From assembly GCA_015227615.1 (NCBI GenBank), contig JAALGZ010000007.1, forward strand, positions 1,178,001-1,242,000: DNA of 64,000 nt, read 5' to 3'. Below the pieces are notes generated by a model. It was not told where the DNA came from. It ran no database searches and saw nothing but the letters and a program-made list of their open reading frames with translations. Of this stretch, positions 1 through 10,076 are shown piece after piece. Position numbers and translations under genes: made by a program. Position 1 is the first letter of the stretch. Every line of letters starts with the position of its first letter. This DNA comes from Labyrinthula sp. Ha (Eukaryota; Sar; Bigyra; Labyrinthulida; Labyrinthulaceae).

Positions 1-40
1 CGTCGCTTGACTCTGGTTCTTCAACCTTTCGCTTCGCCAT
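1..40 (-). CDS. Start of an unidentified gene, cut by the window edge
   Basis: On the minus strand an ATG at 40-38 opens a frame (MAKRKVEEPESSD) that stays open to the left edge. The basic-then-acidic start looks like coding sequence and would be head to head with the protease gene, with only 36 bp between start codons. That spacing fits other divergent pairs in this window. Thirteen codons are too few to identify a product, and the frame could be open by chance. Confidence 0.35.
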   Translation of the reverse strand, partial: MAKRKVEEPESSD

Positions 41-76
41 TAATATATTTGAAGTGGCCAATTTGGACATTAAAAA

Positions 77-1579
77 ATGAGAAATGTTCAAAGATTGGGA
101 TGTTTAATAACTGCTGAGTCTCAACCTTATAACAACGTTATTAATGCTTCTGCAACTGTGTTGAATTCTTCTGGAACGAAAAAATATAAGGATGAAGATA
201 TTTTTGTGCTTACCTGTGATTTTGAACCTAAAAGAAATGCAGTGGTTGAAATTCACTTCCATGAACTAAATGAGATTGTTTCTTTGGAAATAAAGGAGTT
301 GTTCTATGTTGAATATAAGAATTTGTATCGAGCTATCCAAAGAACTTTTCAGTCATATGGTACACGTGCCAAAGCTTCTTGCAAGCTAAGTATATACTCA
401 ACCAACATGCAGTCTCTTTCAACAGAAGCATTGAAAATCAAGCTTCACAAACTGCTTCTACGAAAAAAACGCGCTCTATCATGTATGAAAGTTCGGGTGA
501 TGTCTGAAATATCTGTTATATACTCACCCTATGCTTTGTCTTCACCTTTCATTTTCACGAACACTGTGTGTACTGGCATTGTATCAAATCTTATCAAGTT
601 TCCAGAGGAAGATATTGCTGTTGGTGTTTTGGATTGCTCTCTGATTGAGAACGCACCTGGCGCAAATGTTATTTATGAACATGGATATGATATATTCTCA
701 ATAGGTATCTGCATAGAAAAAGTGGCACCCAAATATCTGCAACCTTTTCTTTTCCTTGAAGACGTTCTTGGCAAACTCTTGCGCAGTATTGGTATAGACT
801 CAAGAATAGTTCTCTCTAATATTACTTCCTTGTGTAGAAGTAAAAATATTTATTTTTCGCAAGGTAGTTTCATAGAGAAAGTAGTCCTTATTAAGAGGTC
901 TATAGGCTGGGCAAGTGGTGTTATAGTATCAGAAAAGACTATTCTTACCTGTGCACATTTGTTTCAGCCTTTTCGAAATGTCAAATATAAAGAGCGTGTT
1001 CAAGTATTTATCTTTTCCAATGGGTTTAGACGGTGTGCTGAGGGAACATTAAAGGACATCTGCAAAGAAGGACCTGATTTAGCTGTTATTGAGACGAAAG
1101 ACCAATTACTAAACAACTTTGTTGGTCGAACTTCATTCAGTCCAAAAATTAAGGTCGGAGATAAATGTTATGCTATTGGTTTTGGCCTGCTGGATGCTTC
1201 TCTTTCAAGTTTGTCATTAAATCTCTCGTTCCCTTTTGTTTCAAAAGGCAACATCGGGAAGATCTTGTGTTTCAAGCATTACCCATGCTTGGTGCAGAGT
1301 ACTGCCTCTGTGTTTTCAGGTATGTCTGGTGGAGGCCTTTTTGATGAAAAGGGGCATCTAATTGGAATTCTAACAAATAACGTGAAGGATAGAGAAGGGG
1401 AAATATTTGTCAACATGAATTTCTCTGTTGTGCCCGACATTGTCTTGCAGAAGAACATTGTTAAGAACAAACACTTGAAGAAAGAAATCTTTGACATGTT
1501 TAGCCTCAAAGTATTCGAATCTTCAAACTGGTCTACTGTAGATAGCTTTGGTCGTGACATGACAATATCCAAATTATGA
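77..1579 (+). CDS. Peroxisomal trypsin-like protease, TYSND1/DEG15 type
   Basis: This is a 500-residue protein with a chymotrypsin-fold serine protease domain in its C-terminal half. The catalytic triad is readable: His294 in TCAHLF, Asp334 in GPDLAV and Ser417 in GMSGGGLF. It ends in SKL (498-500), a canonical PTS1 import signal. The family (mammalian TYSND1, plant DEG15) sits in the peroxisome and removes the N-terminal presequence from PTS2-targeted enzymes and cuts some PTS1 enzymes. The long N-terminal half also looks like a degenerate protease-like domain, as in the family. The start is the first ATG after an A-run and there are no introns. It is convergent with EMC7, 118 bp away. Identification rests on triad, length and PTS1 together. 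Confidence 0.85.
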   Translation: MRNVQRLGCLITAESQPYNNVINASATVLNSSGTKKYKDEDIFVLTCDFEPKRNAVVEIHFHELNEIVSLEIKELFYVEYKNLYRAIQRTFQSYGTRAKASCKLSIYSTNMQSLSTEALKIKLHKLLLRKKRALSCMKVRVMSEISVIYSPYALSSPFIFTNTVCTGIVSNLIKFPEEDIAVGVLDCSLIENAPGANVIYEHGYDIFSIGICIEKVAPKYLQPFLFLEDVLGKLLRSIGIDSRIVLSNITSLCRSKNIYFSQGSFIEKVVLIKRSIGWASGVIVSEKTILTCAHLFQPFRNVKYKERVQVFIFSNGFRRCAEGTLKDICKEGPDLAVIETKDQLLNNFVGRTSFSPKIKVGDKCYAIGFGLLDASLSSLSLNLSFPFVSKGNIGKILCFKHYPCLVQSTASVFSGMSGGGLFDEKGHLIGILTNNVKDREGEIFVNMNFSVVPDIVLQKNIVKNKHLKKEIFDMFSLKVFESSNWSTVDSFGRDMTISKL

Positions 1580-1697
1580 ACCCTTATGTTCCTGTGAATG
1601 ATAAGCTTAGCTGTTTGTAGAACTTCTTAGTATTAAATGTCTACTAGTAGGCTTCGGCTATATTGACTTGCACAGTGCTTATTGCAAAAGTACGTAA

Positions 1698-2306
1698 CTA
1701 ATCTGAATCGGAGTCCGAATCTTCATTTTTCTTTCCCATGAGCTCATTCCACATTTTCGACGCGTCAGGCGCGTTTGCTTGATTCTTCCTCTGCTCTTCT
1801 TGAAGCTTCTTCAACTCTTCTGGATCCATTCCAGCTGTAAGCTTTGGCATAAGGAACATCAAGCCAAACGAGACAAGAGAAAGTAATACCATAGGGTTTT
1901 TCAAAATGAAGAAGAAGCTCATTTTTTGTCTTTTTTGAAAATACTGGATCAGTCCGACTGGTTCGATTAATAAAGAGCTGTGTCTACCCTGAAAGTTTTT
2001 CTTTTTAGAGTCAACATTCAAGGCCTCAACAGAGCCATCTTCTATCTCAATCTTAAGATTAGCAAACTTGAACCATTGATGATCAATTTCCAGAAGGTAA
2101 GTTCCATCTTCAACATTCGTAAAGCTGAAGGAGTTGTCCATTTTCGAATATGTAACTTCGCGCGTAGGATAAAGCGAGCATTTTATTCCAGATAAATCGT
2201 GCTCAAGTTTTGATGCATCCAGCCCATCTGGCAGAACGATTCTACCTTTAATATCTGCTGTAAATGACCTCCGAAAAAAGCATAACAAAAGAACCCAATA
2301 AAACAT
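1698..2306 (-). CDS. EMC7: ER membrane protein complex subunit 7 (EMC7)
   Basis: This is a 202-residue type I membrane protein. It starts with a signal peptide (MFYWVLLLCFF), then a beta-sandwich carbohydrate-binding-like domain with the DGTYLLEI pattern. One transmembrane segment follows at about 133-155 (NPMVLLSLVSFGLMFLMPKL), then the family signature MDPEE and an acidic Ser-Asp tail. EMC7 is part of the ER insertase complex that inserts and folds tail-anchored and multi-pass proteins. The frame is open upstream to 2327 but the first codon there is GTG; the ATG at 2306 directly precedes the signal peptide and is preferred. It is divergent from NOB1, with 104 bp between start codons. Confidence 0.9.
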   Translation of the reverse strand: MFYWVLLLCFFRRSFTADIKGRIVLPDGLDASKLEHDLSGIKCSLYPTREVTYSKMDNSFSFTNVEDGTYLLEIDHQWFKFANLKIEIEDGSVEALNVDSKKKNFQGRHSSLLIEPVGLIQYFQKRQKMSFFFILKNPMVLLSLVSFGLMFLMPKLTAGMDPEELKKLQEEQRKNQANAPDASKMWNELMGKKNEDSDSDSD

Positions 2307-2410
2307 TTTTCTTTCCCCGATAAACACAGTACTACATTACCATAGATTCCCTACAAAGTTCTTGAAAGAAAACCATACAAGGTTGTAAGAGAAAAGTAGG
2401 TGCAAATCAA
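2307..2410. promoter_or_regulatory. Shared EMC7/NOB1 divergent promoter
   Basis: These 104 bp lie between the two divergent start codons and must carry both 5' UTRs and core promoters. I see no TATA box of standard form and no clear motif shared with the other promoters. Confidence 0.5.
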
Positions 2411-3814
2411 ATGAAGTTTAAAACTATCATACTCGATGCCGGAGCTTTAATTCTAAATCCACCATCACCGAATTTGGCAGATAAATTTTATACTCTTCCT
2501 TCTGTGGCTGCTGAAGTGAGGGATAAGAGGTCAAGGGAAAGGCTTGGAGCACTGCCCTTCGTGTTAGAGCAAACACAACCATCTTCAGCTATTACATCTA
2601 AAGTGAACAAAGCTATAGAAGAACTTGGTTATGGAGACACTCTATCGGGTGTTGATAAGCGTGTGGTGGCTCTAACATATATGTTGCATTTTCAAGGTGA
2701 GAAAGAAGAAGTGGATGTTGACACAATTCAACTGTTGGAGGATAAGAGCGAAGCACCCGCTAAATTCGTGTCCTCAAAAAAGGGTTGGAGGAAACCTCGT
2801 TATGCAGACTTAAAAAACAACGTCCATGTCCCGGTTGAAAGCGGTAACTGGGATGAAGATGATTTTAAAGTTGATGGAGAAGAAGATATAAAAGAAGAAA
2901 AAAGTAGTGACGCATGGCCAGCGCTTATGAGCTCCAATGCTAAAATTGACATTGACGTTAATAAATCTGAATTGTACTCAAAAGTTCTTAAAATGAAGAA
3001 GAACAAGAATAAGCCTAAACTATCAACTGAACCAGGAACTCAAGAAATTGAAAATGATGCTTCTTTTAAAAAACCCCAGCAAAGCCAGATTTTGGGAATA
3101 AACCATCAAATTGAAAGTAAGGAGTTCACCAAAGAAGAGGATGAGGAGCTGGAATGGATTACAACTGAGAATTTCAGCACAAAGCTGATGTTTGACCCGT
3201 TTTCTGAGGGGGGCAAGATTGCTGACACCAAGAATGAGAATACTAATCCGAATCAGGTAGGCTGTATAACCACAGATTACGCCTTACAATCTATCCTTCT
3301 TCGTCTCGGGCTCTGCCTAGTTTCTGTAGATGGAAGGGAAATTAAAGAGTTCAAGAGGTTTGTATATAAGTGTGATACCTGTGCTAAAATTTGGGAACAG
3401 GAAACCGAAGAGCAGAGGAAAATGACAAGATTTCCTTTCTGTAGAGCTTGTGGCCATCCTTCTCTTGGGCGTTTATTTTACACACAGAAGGGTTCTGAAA
3501 GGCAGTATCATTACAAGAAAGGCCGACGAGTAAATACTCGTGGGACAAGATATGCCATTGGGATGCAAAAGAATACAAAAGATCCTGGACTACTTTTGAG
3601 GGAAGACCAATTGGATAGTGGTTTATGGGCTCAGCGTTATAATAATGGAGTGAGACAAAAAACTGGATTAGAGACACTTTTTGAGGAATTTGATCTTACA
3701 GGTGGACTAGGTATGACAAAGAATAAGATGGCTGATGTTGAAGTTGGATATGGGCGAAAGAATAGGAACGCTATGAAAGGTAGAGAGAGACGAGGAAAGA
3801 AGAAAAAAAAATAG
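2411..3814 (+). CDS. NOB1: 20S pre-rRNA endonuclease NOB1
   Basis: This is a 467-residue protein. The N-terminal PIN nuclease domain begins IILDAGAL (Asp9) and continues through AAEVRDKRSRE and SGVDKRVVALTYML, which carry the other acidic metal ligands. A charged low-complexity linker follows at about 140-270. The C-terminal zinc ribbon has Cys321 and Cys324 (CDTC) and Cys344 and Cys347 (CRAC), then the family tail YGRKNRNAMKGRERRG and a lysine run. NOB1 makes the final cut at site D that matures the 18S rRNA 3' end in cytoplasmic pre-40S particles. The gene is intronless, ends in TAG, and converges on phosphoglucomutase with 169 bp between. Confidence 0.95.
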   Translation: MKFKTIILDAGALILNPPSPNLADKFYTLPSVAAEVRDKRSRERLGALPFVLEQTQPSSAITSKVNKAIEELGYGDTLSGVDKRVVALTYMLHFQGEKEEVDVDTIQLLEDKSEAPAKFVSSKKGWRKPRYADLKNNVHVPVESGNWDEDDFKVDGEEDIKEEKSSDAWPALMSSNAKIDIDVNKSELYSKVLKMKKNKNKPKLSTEPGTQEIENDASFKKPQQSQILGINHQIESKEFTKEEDEELEWITTENFSTKLMFDPFSEGGKIADTKNENTNPNQVGCITTDYALQSILLRLGLCLVSVDGREIKEFKRFVYKCDTCAKIWEQETEEQRKMTRFPFCRACGHPSLGRLFYTQKGSERQYHYKKGRRVNTRGTRYAIGMQKNTKDPGLLLREDQLDSGLWAQRYNNGVRQKTGLETLFEEFDLTGGLGMTKNKMADVEVGYGRKNRNAMKGRERRGKKKKK

Positions 3815-3983
3815 ATAGAGTTAACCACATATGTAAATTGTTTGTTTCTCTATTGATATATCGATCCCTTTCATCTCTGGTAATTAGAAATCCATCAGAA
3901 CTACTCTAATATATAAGGAAGAAGTTTCTAAACATTATTCGGTATTAACCATACACCGTTAAAGCATGCTTAATGTTAAATTA

Positions 3984-5809
3984 TTATGTAATCACAGTTG
4001 GTTCCTCTCTTCCGGTCAACGCCACAATGTTAGAGGTACTCAAAGCCAGATCCACCAAATCCTTGAGAGCTTCTGCAGTTTCCATATCCAAATTTTCTTG
4101 TTCATATTTTTCAAGATACATTCTAATTGTTGCTCCAACACTTCCGGTCCCTGAAAGTCTAAATACAAACCTTGACCCGCTTGTGAACACAAATCTCCAA
4201 CCTTGATTAGAAGAAATGCTGCCATCTACCGGATCATGATACTCAAAAATATTCACAGTAGCAAGTTCCCAGCCTGCTTTCAGCGTTTTGTTCATAGTTC
4301 CAGAGTCAAAATCTTTTACAAGCTTGTTAAGGTTTTCCACAAATTTATCTGCCTTCGCCTTTTCTACATTTTCATAGTCGTATCTTGAATAGTAGTTTCT
4401 TCCAAAAGTCGACCAATGTTCTCTTACAATCTCCTCAATCGTTTGATTTTTATGCGCCATAATTGATAACCAGCAAAGAACCGCCCAAAGTCCATCTTTC
4501 TCTCGAATGTGGTTACTTCCTGTTCCAAAACTTTCCTCTCCACATATAAGTGGGTTATACTTATCTGCTCCATTTTCTTGTGCTAACAAATGAAAAATAA
4601 AATTGGCATACCATCCATTAAGTTTCCAAAAAACTTCCATCCAGTTGGTACCTCAAACAAGTTGATACCATTTTTCTTTGCCACCAAATCAAGAGCTGCA
4701 GAGGTAGGCATACTTCTGGAAACAGCTTTCAGCCCACCATTATCTCTAAAAAAAGGAATACAAGCTTCTGCATTCGCAGCGAGAATCGCAACACTATCTG
4801 ATGGAGTAACGAAGAACTGTTTACCAAGAATCATATTTCTATCAGCATCCCCATCACAAGCAGCACCCATATCTGGTACAGAGTTTGGGTTTACACCTTC
4901 AAGTACTTTTCCCTTGGAATCCAAGCCCATGGCCTTGACCAAATCATGTGCGTATGTGAGATTTGGATCTGGATGCCCACCTCCAAAATCTTCAAGTGGC
5001 ACACAGTTTTGTAAGTTCTCTACAGCTAATCCTAGTTCTTTGTGAAGCACCCTAATGGCATAAGGCCCAGCAACACCGTGCATTCCATCAAACGAGATCT
5101 TAAAATCAGGATTCTATAAAATTGATAAAAATATCCAAAATACGTCTGCAAAGAACTTGCTGATTTTGGGAAAGTCAAACACTTCCTTCATTAGATCCGT
5201 GTATATATTTGTTGAGTCTATGACACTGATGCTGAAGGTATCTTCCAACCTTTTGTATTCCCCAATATTTGCAATATCAACATCATCAAAATCAGTTGTC
5301 AAATATTCAGTAAGCACTGTTGTATTTTCATAAATTTTAGAAGTCACTCCTTCTGGTGCAGGACCACCATTTGCTGAGTTATACTTGATTCCGCAATCAT
5401 TATCTGGTCCACCTGGATTATGACTGGCAGTTAAAATGAAACCACCAACTGGGTTAGACCTATAAATTAATTAAAACACAAGATCTTACGGATGACGTCT
5501 GATAATGGCGGAAACTGCGGGAGTAGACAACAGACCATTTTCTCCAACAATTACTCTGGAAACGCCATTTGCCGCACTCATTTTAAGGATAATTTGGATC
5601 ATTTCTTTGTTAAAATATCTTCCATCTCCTCCGAGAACAAGTGTAGCGTTTTGAAGCGTTTCATTGCCGACGGCGTTAAAAGTTGCTTGCACAAAGTTGT
5701 TGACATAATGTTCTTGCATAAATATCTTTGTCTGCTTTCGCAGTCCACTCGTTCCGGGTTTCTGCCCCTCAAATGGTTTGGTTTCAATTTTCTTAACAAA
5801 TTTTGACAT
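3984..5809 (-). CDS. Phosphoglucomutase (alpha-D-glucose type), four exons
   Basis: Exons 5809-5490, 5459-5144, 5113-4612 and 4582-3984 join into one 578-residue frame. It begins [20 protein letters not shown], as in eukaryotic PGM1 proteins; the upstream in-frame codon at 5827 is GTG, so the ATG at 5809 is preferred. The phosphoserine loop is TASHNPGG (Ser119), the magnesium loop is DGDADR (Asp299, Asp301, Asp303), and the sugar-binding loop is GEESFGTGS. It interconverts glucose-1-phosphate and glucose-6-phosphate in the cytosol, linking glycolysis to storage and nucleotide-sugar synthesis. Three introns of 30, 30 and 29 nt restore the family sequence exactly at each junction. A TTTTGGGAAA element lies 84 bp upstream of the ATG. 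Confidence 0.95.
4583..4611 (-). other. PGM intron 3, 29 nt
   Basis: GTATGC...GTTAG. Removing it joins KFFGNLMD to [20 protein letters not shown], restoring the family order. Confidence 0.93.
5114..5143 (-). other. PGM intron 2, 30 nt
   Basis: GTATTT...TTATAG. Removing it joins KFFAD to [13 protein letters not shown], a conserved family segment. The intron length is divisible by three but it ends in an in-frame stop. Confidence 0.95.
5460..5489 (-). other. PGM intron 1, 30 nt
   Basis: GTAAGA...TTATAG. Removing it joins RRHP to SNPVGGF and the catalytic TASHNPGG loop in frame (phase 2). Confidence 0.95.
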
Positions 5810-5892
5810 TTTCCACTTTTTGATCACTGCCTTTTGTATCTGTTTTAGTATCTTGATTATTTCTGCTTTTAGTTAGTCTCAAACTGTACCTC

Positions 5893-5910
5893 ATTTTGGG
5901 AAATACTCGC
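5893..5910 (+). promoter_or_regulatory. TTTTGGG promoter element upstream of PGM
   Basis: ATTTTGGGAAATACTCGC lies 84-101 bp upstream of the PGM ATG. A very similar string (CTTTGGGAAATATTTGCG) lies in the FOXRED1/NIPA divergent promoter. Its function is inferred from recurrence only. Confidence 0.3.
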
Positions 5911-6808
5911 ATCTATATAAAATGAAAATAGATTTTGAGGCTTTACCAGGAAAAAAATAGTACGCTCAAACTATACGCTTGATTATTTGTTTTGATAACA
6001 ATATTTACTTAAAGATAAAATCTGATTTTATCCTGACTATTCTTTAGGCTAAAGGTTATGTCGAGTACCAAAATTAAAGTACCATTAAGGCTTTTTTAAC
6101 TTTAGAACAAGCAGTGTAGCTCTTGAACGAAGTGTTTAAAGCTTTCAATGAACATGCAGACAGATAATTTCTTAGAAACCTAGACATTTCATAGAATACA
6201 ATTTCTTGTTGAATCATTAGCCTTACAATTTTTTCTATAAGAAAAGTGTTCATACAACAATCAACGCTAAGACAATAAACTTCATACCAGTTTCTTTGGA
6301 GTTTAATTCGTATACTTTAGCCCAAAGTTTATTCGAGTAAACAAAAAAACCTTATATTTAAGCATATATTCAGAAATTAAATGGCCAAATTTTATGACTC
6401 TCTCCTTGCGACTGTTTACTCTGTACATAGTTACACAACAATGTTACAATACCATACAATTGGTGCAGACTTACGTAATACTTCTTTACATTAAAAGCAC
6501 CGAGAACAACCAATTGTAAATATCTGATGTCTCAATAGCTAATAGGAGTTTGAAGATGTTACTATGATAATTTTGAATCTCTCTTCAACCTTTTTCAGTT
6601 TATCTACTCAAATATACGTATCCTCATACGGATTAATTTTTTGCTGACTCGTCATAGTCTCACTGATGCTGCTGTAATTCATATAAGAAAATAATCTTCA
6701 TCTCTAGCCATAGACTTTAAGTTAATGACTTTAAGAGGATTTGGTTTAACTATTTTAGTTCGGTTCACTCATATTCTTTTCCCTGGTTGCATAAAAGCAA
6801 AAATACGG

Positions 6809-6853
6809 CTCTTTCGTAGGGAGAGATTCTTCGGAAGAACGGCTGGAATAGCC
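6809..6853. ncRNA. Candidate structured RNA: three consecutive hairpins
   Basis: Three back-to-back inverted repeats lie in a GC-richer island: CTCT...AGAG (6809-6825), TTCTTC-G-GAAGAA (6827-6839) and GGCT-GGAAT-AGCC (6841-6853). Coding frames across it are short. It matches no RNA family I recognise, and the second and third stems are short enough to arise by chance. The assignment as RNA is speculative. Confidence 0.2.
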
Positions 6854-8630
6854 CTGGTTACGAGCCTATCCTATAAAAAACGGAGTAATGGGGTGTAATG
6901 GAAAGGATTTTTTATTTTTTCGATTGTCGTTAGTAAAGTAGACAATTGAGGCGGTAATGCGTTTCTTCATGACCTTTTTCTTATAAGATACGGGTTAAAC
7001 TCTGTTTCAAAGGGGGTGAAATGAAGGGACACTTTTCCTAAGGATCGATCTATGTTGGATTCTCGCATCAGTGTGAAAGTTTGAGCATTAAATTAAATGA
7101 AAGTGACTCTTAGCCTTGAAAAAGTTTCTAGGTCAGAAAAAGGATAAAGTAACCCTGGGCTGAGGAATTCCAGTTTCGGTCCGGCTAGTCCACTCGACTT
7201 CATCTCGGGTCACAAGCTCTTACTCAATTGCAAAATTCCACTTGAAGGGTTCTCATTTCTAAAAATCTGTAACCATTTGATAAGAATTTCTTGGCGTGTG
7301 CAAACCCAACAAACAGGGAGATTAGTCTCAATTCTTACTTAGATTGTTTTATTCATACAGTCATTTGGTGGGAAGTCCTTGTTACTAAGTCCATGCCGAG
7401 TTCAATCTGTCAAACTAATAATGGCTCTGTGTACCATGCAAGCCTTGACGTTTTGCTTGCACTATGTTCCTATCTAATGGTAAATCTTAACTGGGTATTA
7501 TGTTTAAGCTCACACAATTTAGTTCTACATTTTCTTCCTCTAAACCTCTAGGTTTTTAACACTTATAGTCTCGAGGAATGTAAAAAATAGATACTTTCTT
7601 CTTTAACGAAGTAATTAACTCTTTTTTTTCTTAGTTGTTGGTGTGGAGTTTAAAAATTATTGTGCTAGCATTAGTGTAAGGTCTAGCTCAGCATCTTATG
7701 CATAGTAACAATTAATTGCATTTGTATCGCTTAAGTCTTTATTAAATGCATAGCTGTACTCATATACTGCTACAAATCACTTCTCCATTAGTGTTTCTAA
7801 TCGAGCTGTTCAATCAAGTGTCCTTCATACATGCTAGTCGCAATTGCTTGCCTGATGCATCTACTTCCAAATGAGTAGGCAGGACAAAATAAGACTTGCA
7901 AAGAATTCTTAAAATGTGTATCTTTCATTCACCTCCCTCAAAGTTAAAATTATTCAAAAACCTTTGGTAACTATCTCAGGTTGAGCTGCTAGCGTCGTGA
8001 TTAAGCTCAGGTGCACTTCAAAGGAGTTTTTCTATATTCGGTTGTGAGAGCTTGAAATTACTTAGGCAGATTTACCATCCTTAGTGTCCAAGCTATTCTC
8101 CCACATGTGTCACTCAACTTCCAGGTGTTTCAATTTTCCATCATTGTTCCAAAATATTTTTCTTTTCTTTGACAGATAATATGTTTTGGGTGAAAGGATT
8201 GCTATTGATTAAGCTAGACAGAAAAACCAGCTAAAGTACTAGTGAGTTCCTATCTAGTTTAGTTCCATACTACTTCGATTCAGGATTTACAAAAGAGGTT
8301 GATTTATCAATAAGCTGTTCTAAGTGATGTTCACATCAGATATGTACTACCTCAAAAAAAGGAATTGCAGATGATTATTTAAAAATAAGTTTTCTTCTAG
8401 TACTCATGTTAAGAAAGAAGATATCCAAAATATAGACTTGATGATCTCCTGTTACAGATGACTTGTGAATATTGGAGTCCTAATGCGACAGGAAGAAAAA
8501 ACGAATTGCACTAGAAAAACTAGAAATTCTCCTCCATAGTGGCTAAGTAAAAGTTAATTTAAGACAGGATGTTTCATAGAAAGTATCGAAATGAGGTAGG
8601 GGCGCATTAGACAGCCCGTTGAGATCGAGA

Positions 8631-10076
8631 CTAACAAACTATTATAACTTCCTCTTGTATACCATGAATCTGTCTAAATGAATCTACATCAGTACATTGT
8701 TCTGTAATTGGGGCTGTAGATATTGAGACATAGTACAAGTTTTCCCACACAGAGAAATCATTCTCTTCAAACTGCTCAATATTAGTGTTCACTAGTTCAA
8801 GGTAATAAACATTAAGTTCTGAAAAGGCTATTGGAAAAGATTCCATAGAAGGGCATCCAATAAGATTAACTCCAATTTGTGCTGCATTCTCTTGTCCTGA
8901 AAAAGCAAGAGGTGATACAGTTCTCCAATTTTCTTCAGCGAACACCCAAGTGCTTAATCCACCTACAAACTCAAAATTATCTGCACCAAATAGTTCCCCA
9001 GGTATATGAGTAAAAAAATTCCCATTCAGAGTTATGAATGTCCCTGTATCATCAGACAGAACTATTTTCTTTGTAGAACTGCTAAGTGCTCGTTCTAAGT
9101 TAAGCACCAGTTGATCCGTAAGAAACCCATTCATCGTAATAGCTCTTTTAGGAGAGCTAGTTATAAAATCAATAGTTCGAGTTGTAAAAGTAATATTTAT
9201 TGCATCTGAAAGCGTTAAGGAAGAAGTGTGAAGCATTCTTGGGTAGTTGACAATCTCTGAACTTTCCAACACGAAGTTGGTTACATTATTTAATTGGTTC
9301 TCAAAGTATTCCACAAAAGTATTTGTAATAGTAAACCTTTCCAAATTAAAATTCAAAGCATTTTCTTCTATGACGGAAATATTTACATTTAAAAATTTCA
9401 GTTCCAGAATATTTATAATTTCTAAATTAGTTCTTTGAAAAGGAGTTCTTGGAAAACAGGATAATTCCACATTGGAAAGTTCAACCTCACTTCCTATATC
9501 ATTAGCAGTTATACTTTCTGCAATCTTAAATAAATTTTGCTCTAGTTCTTCACCTGTACAACTTTGCAACAACTCAACAAGCCTACTGTCCTCATCTGTA
9601 CTATCCCCAGAATTATCTTCATTCACCACTTGGGCACCTTCTTTAGATTCACTACTTAGTACAAGAGTTCCAACAATGGCAAAAACTGTTACAAGAATAA
9701 AAATACTCAGGAGCACAACTTTTTTCCTTCTGTACACTGAGTGGTGTCTTAAGAAAAAAACACTCTTTTCCCCAATACCAGGAACCAGATTCTGCTGAGG
9801 TATAGGCGGTTGAATTGAATACTCGTCTTCCCGATAGGTTGCTACAGATATATGAAACGGAATAAACGAAGCTGTGGATTGTGAAGCTGAACCAACTAGT
9901 CTGTGATCTTCATATGAGTTCTGCGCTGACCTCTTGTTTTGCGAATCCTCACCCCAAGAGTCAACTTTAAAGACCTGGTCGTTGTTCAGGTCCTCAGAGT
10001 ATGAGAGGGAGCTTCCTTGGTTATTTTCATTGTTCTGCACTCGTTCAAAGTAATGTTGTTTACTATTTGGTTTCAT
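8631..10076 (-). CDS. Type II membrane protein with leucine-rich-like ectodomain, paralog A
   Basis: This is a 481-residue intronless protein of unknown function. About 115 polar residues form the N-terminal tail, then a single transmembrane helix at about 117-140 (VVLLSIFILVTVFAIVGTLV) after RRKK, which predicts an N-in/C-out topology. The ectodomain begins with an acidic linker, then a cysteine, then repeated beta-strand-like units with regularly spaced Asn, Leu, Ile and Phe, resembling receptor-L or BspA-like LRR folds. It ends in a conserved Cys pair (EQCTDVDSF...IIVC). It is clearly paralogous to the gene at 11552-13237 throughout, including the tail motif HISVATYREDEY and segments such as NDIG, FLTDQLVL and GQENAAQIG. 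A TTTTGGGCA element lies about 145 bp upstream. Confidence 0.8.
   Translation of the reverse strand: MKPNSKQHYFERVQNNENNQGSSLSYSEDLNNDQVFKVDSWGEDSQNKRSAQNSYEDHRLVGSASQSTASFIPFHISVATYREDEYSIQPPIPQQNLVPGIGEKSVFFLRHHSVYRRKKVVLLSIFILVTVFAIVGTLVLSSESKEGAQVVNEDNSGDSTDEDSRLVELLQSCTGEELEQNLFKIAESITANDIGSEVELSNVELSCFPRTPFQRTNLEIINILELKFLNVNISVIEENALNFNLERFTITNTFVEYFENQLNNVTNFVLESSEIVNYPRMLHTSSLTLSDAINITFTTRTIDFITSSPKRAITMNGFLTDQLVLNLERALSSSTKKIVLSDDTGTFITLNGNFFTHIPGELFGADNFEFVGGLSTWVFAEENWRTVSPLAFSGQENAAQIGVNLIGCPSMESFPIAFSELNVYYLELVNTNIEQFEENDFSVWENLYYVSISTAPITEQCTDVDSFRQIHGIQEEVIIVC

Larger units (their letters stand above)
5810..8630. other. Gene-poor AT-rich stretch
   Basis: Apart from the PGM promoter at its left end, these 2.8 kb hold no ORF I can support. 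The longest open frame (7291-7551) lacks an ATG at its start and resembles nothing. A small GC-richer, hairpin-rich patch lies at 6809-6853 and is listed separately; another GC-richer patch at about 7150-7215 has no recognisable structure. Confidence 0.6.

Noticed and set aside
5810-5827. N-terminal extension of PGM to 5827
   Set aside because: The upstream codon is GTG and the ATG at 5809 starts the conserved [13 protein letters not shown].
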